Shown one piece after another: positions 59,328-64,000 of a stretch of 64,000 nucleotides of DNA; position 1 is the first letter of the stretch; every line of letters begins with the position of its first letter. Both the position numbers and the translations under genes were made by a program. The stretch lies in assembly GCA_964023205.1 (NCBI GenBank), contig OZ026835.1:12792414-12856413 (forward strand), written 5' to 3'. The notes under the pieces were generated by a model, which saw only the letters and a program-made list of their open reading frames with translations, ran no database searches and was not told the origin of the DNA. Source of the stretch: Lutraria lutraria (taxonomy: Eukaryota; Mollusca; Bivalvia; Venerida; Mactridae).

Positions 59328-62300
59328 ATGAAATTTGATGACGTTTTAGTGGAAATCGGTGGATTTGGGAAATTTCAGAAATTTGTGTTCGCGTTGACTT
59401 GTTATATAGGTTTATTGTTAGGGTTTGTCTTGCTCAATCCTGTGTTTCTCTTAGGAATACCAGACCACAGGTTAGTACATGTACAAATGTATTTAATTCA
59501 TTATAAATGTAAACTGTTTGTCTGAAATATTACATAATTAAAGCAACGAAACTTTATCCAAATATGCAGTGTGATATTTGTATTTTCGGAGGTATTATAT
59601 TTTACTTGGTTTAAATGACGGGAGTTACAATTTCAAGCATTGTCCCAAAGATGTGTAGGTCGTATTCCTATTGTTATTTGGAAAGACGGTAACATAGCCA
59701 CCAATTCTTTGACTATTGTATGGATTTTCTGTTAACAGAATCAGGTGTCTTCGTACGATTTACAGTGTCAGAAGTCTTCATTTCTTAAACATAATTATAT
59801 TTTTAATACAATTGTTAACTTACAGATGCTCTTTACCTGGTTATGATAATGACACGTTCGAAATACAGAATGACGAACATCAAGCGATGGTTGACCGATA
59901 CATACCAGCATCTGATGAATTTATGTATGATAGATGCCATGTTTGTCAAACCAATACGTCAAACAATGAATGGTACATTGATACTACTCGTCGATATTTT
60001 TATTTGATATCTTGTTACAGAAAACGCTCCCATGTAAACATTGACTAGAAGTAAATTCTCAGACTACTGACTCAATTGAGTAATGTTGTATTAATTAAAA
60101 AACAGAAAATAACTACATTTGTTTTCGTTTAGTGACTTTAATTAGGTAAACCATGTTTGTTTGTTCCAGTGCATTTATGCCTTCGACGGTACTTCAGTCA
60201 TATACGAATGCCGTATTTACTTAACTTTCCCCAGAAAGGAACTGGTTATTTCTCCACAAATGGTGAAAAATCGACATTTTTGTCATGTTTTTATGATAAC
60301 ATAACTACACATGTATTCAAGATTCCCACATGTTATAATGATATGTTGTTTTCATTCTTTTGTAAAGGTTTATGAAATCTTCTGAAAACTGCACGATATC
60401 TCAAGCTGTCACGTGTGATAAATGGGTGTATGATACTTCCGTGTTTGAAAGTACATTTGTTACAAAGGTATAGCCAAACTATACCAAAATATTTGTTAAC
60501 ATGTACGCGAAATTAACGGGTATATTTAAAGTTAAGGTTCTCTTACTCGATCGGCACAGTTCATGAATATGGTGATTAAAGAAAACACGTAGATCTTTTC
60601 ACGAAGTAAAAGAAAAACACTAACTGCATTCACCGTTCGGACAAACAAATGAATGTGAAATACCTACACTTGCATACAACTTAGCAAACAAATTCCACTT
60701 TCTGCACAAAAATATCGTATTGATTTGAAATGTTTGTAGGTCGATCTCGTTTGTGATAAGGAATTATGGGTAGCTAATGCGGAGATGATATTTTATGGTG
60801 GTATGTTGGTCGGGTCTCTCTCTAGCGGCATTGCTGCCGACGTGTAAGTTAATCTGTCTTGTCCATTGGTGTTCCTACCGAGTTTAACACCCTAGCCAAA
60901 TAAAATCCATTTAAAAATGTTATATATTTAAACTCGGGTCTGTTATTTAATGTTTGTAAAAAATGTATGCATTTCAGAAAAAAGGCTTTATTCATACCTT
61001 TACTAAAGTAGAGATATTTAAAACGCCAAATAAGGGCATTTCCAGAAATATGTTCATTCTTAATAGTATTCCTATATAAATTGGCGTTTTGCTTCCATCA
61101 ACATTGCATTGTAAGGATCAGTACCACATTAAAACAGCATGTTATTAAAATCAGGTATGGTCGTAAACCAGCGATGTATGTCTCTATTTTGGTAATGGTG
61201 GTATCATCGATTTCCTTGTCTTGGGCGCATGCGTACTGGCTGTTTTGTGTGACAGAATTCTTTCTTGGAGGGTCCAGCATAGCCGCGTTTATGTCAGCAT
61301 TTATACTAAGTAAGTTGGCTACAGTTGGTTACAGACATGTTCATCAAATGTTAAACATTTTATACGCTGTATCATCGTTTAACAAGTGTAATAAATGAGG
61401 AGTACAGTTTTAACATTAGCAAGTTTTCATTTCGGCATGAATCAGCCGTACAGTACATTGCATTTCATTTTAGTATTACATTCGTATGTCTTTGATGCTC
61501 TTCAGTTTGTAGTTTAGAAAAAGTGTTATTTTAGGTGTGGAAATAACTAGCATTAAGAAGCGGATATGGCCAGGTGTAATCTCGGGGTTTGCATACGTGG
61601 TAGGCCTTATCATCTTGGCTGGAGTAGCTTATTTGTTAAGGGATTGGTCCAAAATTCAACTTTGTTCTTCAATACCTTGTGTTCTTCTTGTATTTTACTG
61701 GTGGTACGTTAACAGATACATCTTTATTCAAGAAAAGATAAATTACGTTCTCTTACGTTATCAGCTGATAATGTTTAATATGCGTAAATTTGACTGTACA
61801 AGAATTGAATCACTTCTGCTTTGAGAAGATTCAGTTGAATGAGTACACAATGTAGCCAGTCAGTCGTAAATTATCGTAAAATAATGTATGGGTTGGTTTC
61901 TTAAGCACCATGCATATAATAACAAATATATGTTGAAAACTGTATTATTACAATACCGGACAATCGAATAAAATAGAGTGTGTCCCTTTTAATTATTTGA
62001 ATACTTTTACTGAAATTACCCATAAACCACTAGATTATGTGTGTTAAAAAACTAAGATATTTTGGAAACACGAATGAATCTAGGATAATGTTTGAGTGTC
62101 CTTATGCAATTAATACTTACCAATCGTTGATATTAAGTGAATATTGTTTAAATTCACAAATTAATGATGTTCGTTTTTCTATAAGGGTATTACCAGAATC
62201 ACCAAGATGGCTTCTTACAAAAGGTCGTATAAAAGAAGCGGAGGTTATTATAAAAAAGATGGCAAAATGGAATAATACCGAAGTGCCAGATAAATTATTT

Positions 62301-63956
62301 GACAATAATACATTGGATGATGGCGAAGACAAGGACTCAAGTTTTGTGAAACTATTCACAACAAGGAAGCAATTGTTCCAAACATTGGTGATATTCTTCA
62401 ACTGGTGAATATCAGTATAATTATAATCATGTATAAGTAAATGTCGGAACGTTTACAAAATAAAAACACTTATTGTCATGTCTTTCTTGATGGTTCATTT
62501 ATTATATTTTGGTCTGAAACATTGAATCAACTTATTATATATTTGCTCATTAAGTTTACGAAAGTCTGTACGGTTTTAAGGGTCTTTCGTTATCTATTTC
62601 AAGCCATGTTTTTTTTTGTTTCGTTTTTTTTAATATAAGCAAGGTAAAATCATAAACACGTTAATTCACACAGTTTGTCGTCATTTGTCGTTCCGATGAA
62701 AATATAACCTTGTGTTAATTTGACAATATAGGGCGATTGTGTCCTTAGCCTATTTCGGGCTTGGGCTGAACTTGGACAATTTAAATGGAGACCTATATCT
62801 GAACTTCGCCGTGTCTGGGTTTGTAGAGATACCTGCATGTGTTCTCGTGGTTTTGTTGTTGGATAAAGTAGGACGTAGAAGATTATATTGCTCAATGATG
62901 ATCATTGGTGGTGTATCATGTACTTCTACCATACTTTCCACTGAATATGAGCCAAAAGGTTCGTTTTGATTTTAAAATACAATAGCTGTTTATACTTGTG
63001 AAACATGGTAAAATCCACTGTTGAATATAAAAAAAAATCGTGTGCTGATATGACAATAAGTGTAAACAATAATAATTTATAGCAATCAAATAAAATTATA
63101 GTATTATTTAAGTACATTGATAGCAAGATTTATGTATCGTCTTTTAGTTTGGCCTAGTTTATCTCTATGCCTCTGAACACGGAACCGACGTTAACCTGTT
63201 TTTAATATATTCTCATTTTATATTTAGTCAAACTAAATTCGTTGTTTTATCTAACTGATATTTTAGGTTCAGATACATTAACCATCACTCTATCAATGAT
63301 AGGACGTTTTTGTGTAACAGCGGCATATGCCGTGGCGTACATTCATAGCGCTGAATTGTTTCCAACGGTAGTACGGAATGCAGGAATGGGTGGGGCGTCT
63401 GTATTTGCTAGATTAGGAAGTATGTTTGCACCATATATCGTTGTCTGGGTGAGTGATTCGATGGTTTTAACTTATGTAAAAATTGTCTGGCCTTATTTAC
63501 AATGACATGCACTTATACATAAACGAGATATTCATCTTGTGTGTAAAAACATTGCTTCATTTCTATTGTAAACCCGAATCAAGGTTTCATTTCTTTAAGT
63601 GAATGAGCCAAGACCAAAACAATACACTGCAGTTTTTATTTGCTTTTTGTGAGCGGTCCTTTCTATCAATTCTTAGTTGTTCGATTAAGTATTTAACTTT
63701 TTTTTCTTAAATGACGATTCTTCAGGAAAAATGAAAAAAAGAATTTAAATCACTATTAACATATCATGAATGTATTGAATGGGTGAAATATGTCATCTTT
63801 GTAGGCTGAGTCATATGGTGGTACTCTGAGAGAAGCTTTACCATTAGTGATATTTGGGGTGGTGTCATTTTTATCAGGATCTGTGTCTCTTCTATTACCA
63901 GAAACTTCGAATAAACATCTTCAAGATACTGTAAACCAGGAGGACAAATCTTCGAG
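59328..63956 (+). CDS. SLC22-type organic cation transporter, gene C (exons 1-10, runs off the window)
   Basis: Exons: 59328-59470, 59826-59972, 60368-60467, 60740-60843, 61155-61309, 61535-61703, 62186-62404, 62732-62958, 63267-63448, 63805-63956; the last ends at the donor GTAAGT with two bases of a codon over. 1598 nt, 532 residues so far; one short last exon is expected to the right. It starts MKFDDVLVEIGGFGKFQ, span 1 following. The exon 2-3 loop has the Cys residues of the SLC22 extracellular loop (RCHVCQT, ENCTISQ). Later: VYGRKP after span 2, LPESPRWLLTKGR after span 6, LDKVGRRRLYC between spans 8 and 9, ELFPTVVRNAG in span 10, LLPETSNKHLQD after span 12. All borders and phases are normal, so it is probably a working plasma-membrane transporter. 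Substrate unknown. It is the intact sister of pseudogene B. Confidence 0.92.
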
Positions 63957-64000
63957 GTAAGTTTACCAAAGAACTATTACTTATTTCTGATATCCAGTAA

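Noticed and set aside
59716..60048. ORF reading from intron 1 through exon 2 and into intron 2 of gene C (same in 43032-43259 of gene B)
   Set aside because: Splice sites and phases agree with exons of the other copies; the longer frame is read-through of intron sequence.

Overview
The window is animal nuclear DNA: AT-rich, with genes split into short exons at GT-AG sites, polyadenylation signals and a dense load of transposons. Several repeats (tandem arrays of 145-165 bp inside longer elements, elements starting TTAGCTCACC and ending GGCCCTCTTG, a tRNA-derived SINE) look like those of bivalve molluscs, so a bivalve is the best guess. No tRNA, rRNA or CRISPR array was seen.

Layout. 1-5.8 kb holds the 3' end of a plus-strand C2H2 zinc-finger gene with two alternative last exons in the same phase. 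5.8-11.4 kb is intergenic and repeat-rich (a fold-back MITE, a 162-bp tandem array, a truncated Ty3-type LTR retroelement). From 11.5 kb to the right edge lie four copies of an SLC22-type organic cation transporter gene, each built on the same 11-exon plan: A (minus, 39777-11486, intact, 574 codons), B (plus, 42200-45915, a truncated pseudogene), D (minus, 56416-47114, open except for one base missing near the C-terminus) and C (plus, 59328 to beyond the edge, ten intact exons visible). A/B and D/C are two head-to-head pairs made by segmental duplication. The region between the start codons is partly conserved, including a palindrome and TATA-like boxes, so each pair probably shares a divergent promoter region.

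The two pairs serve as empty-site controls for each other. Gene A spans 28 kb while its sister D spans 9 kb; most of the difference is mobile DNA that entered A after the duplication: a mariner, a degraded XPG-nuclease-like ORF carrying a TTAA MITE, a 4-kb inverted-repeat element with another element nested in it, a 2.8-kb element containing repeated CPEC codon motifs, and a three-level nest in the last intron.

The most unusual item is in that nest: a 2.25-kb element (12114-14360) with 90-bp terminal inverted repeats starting AG and a 6-bp target duplication. It carries a tandem PC4 (SUB1-like) single-stranded-DNA-binding ORF, a small Cys/His ORF and a third ORF broken by a hAT-like MITE. I do not recognise this gene combination in any named transposon family.
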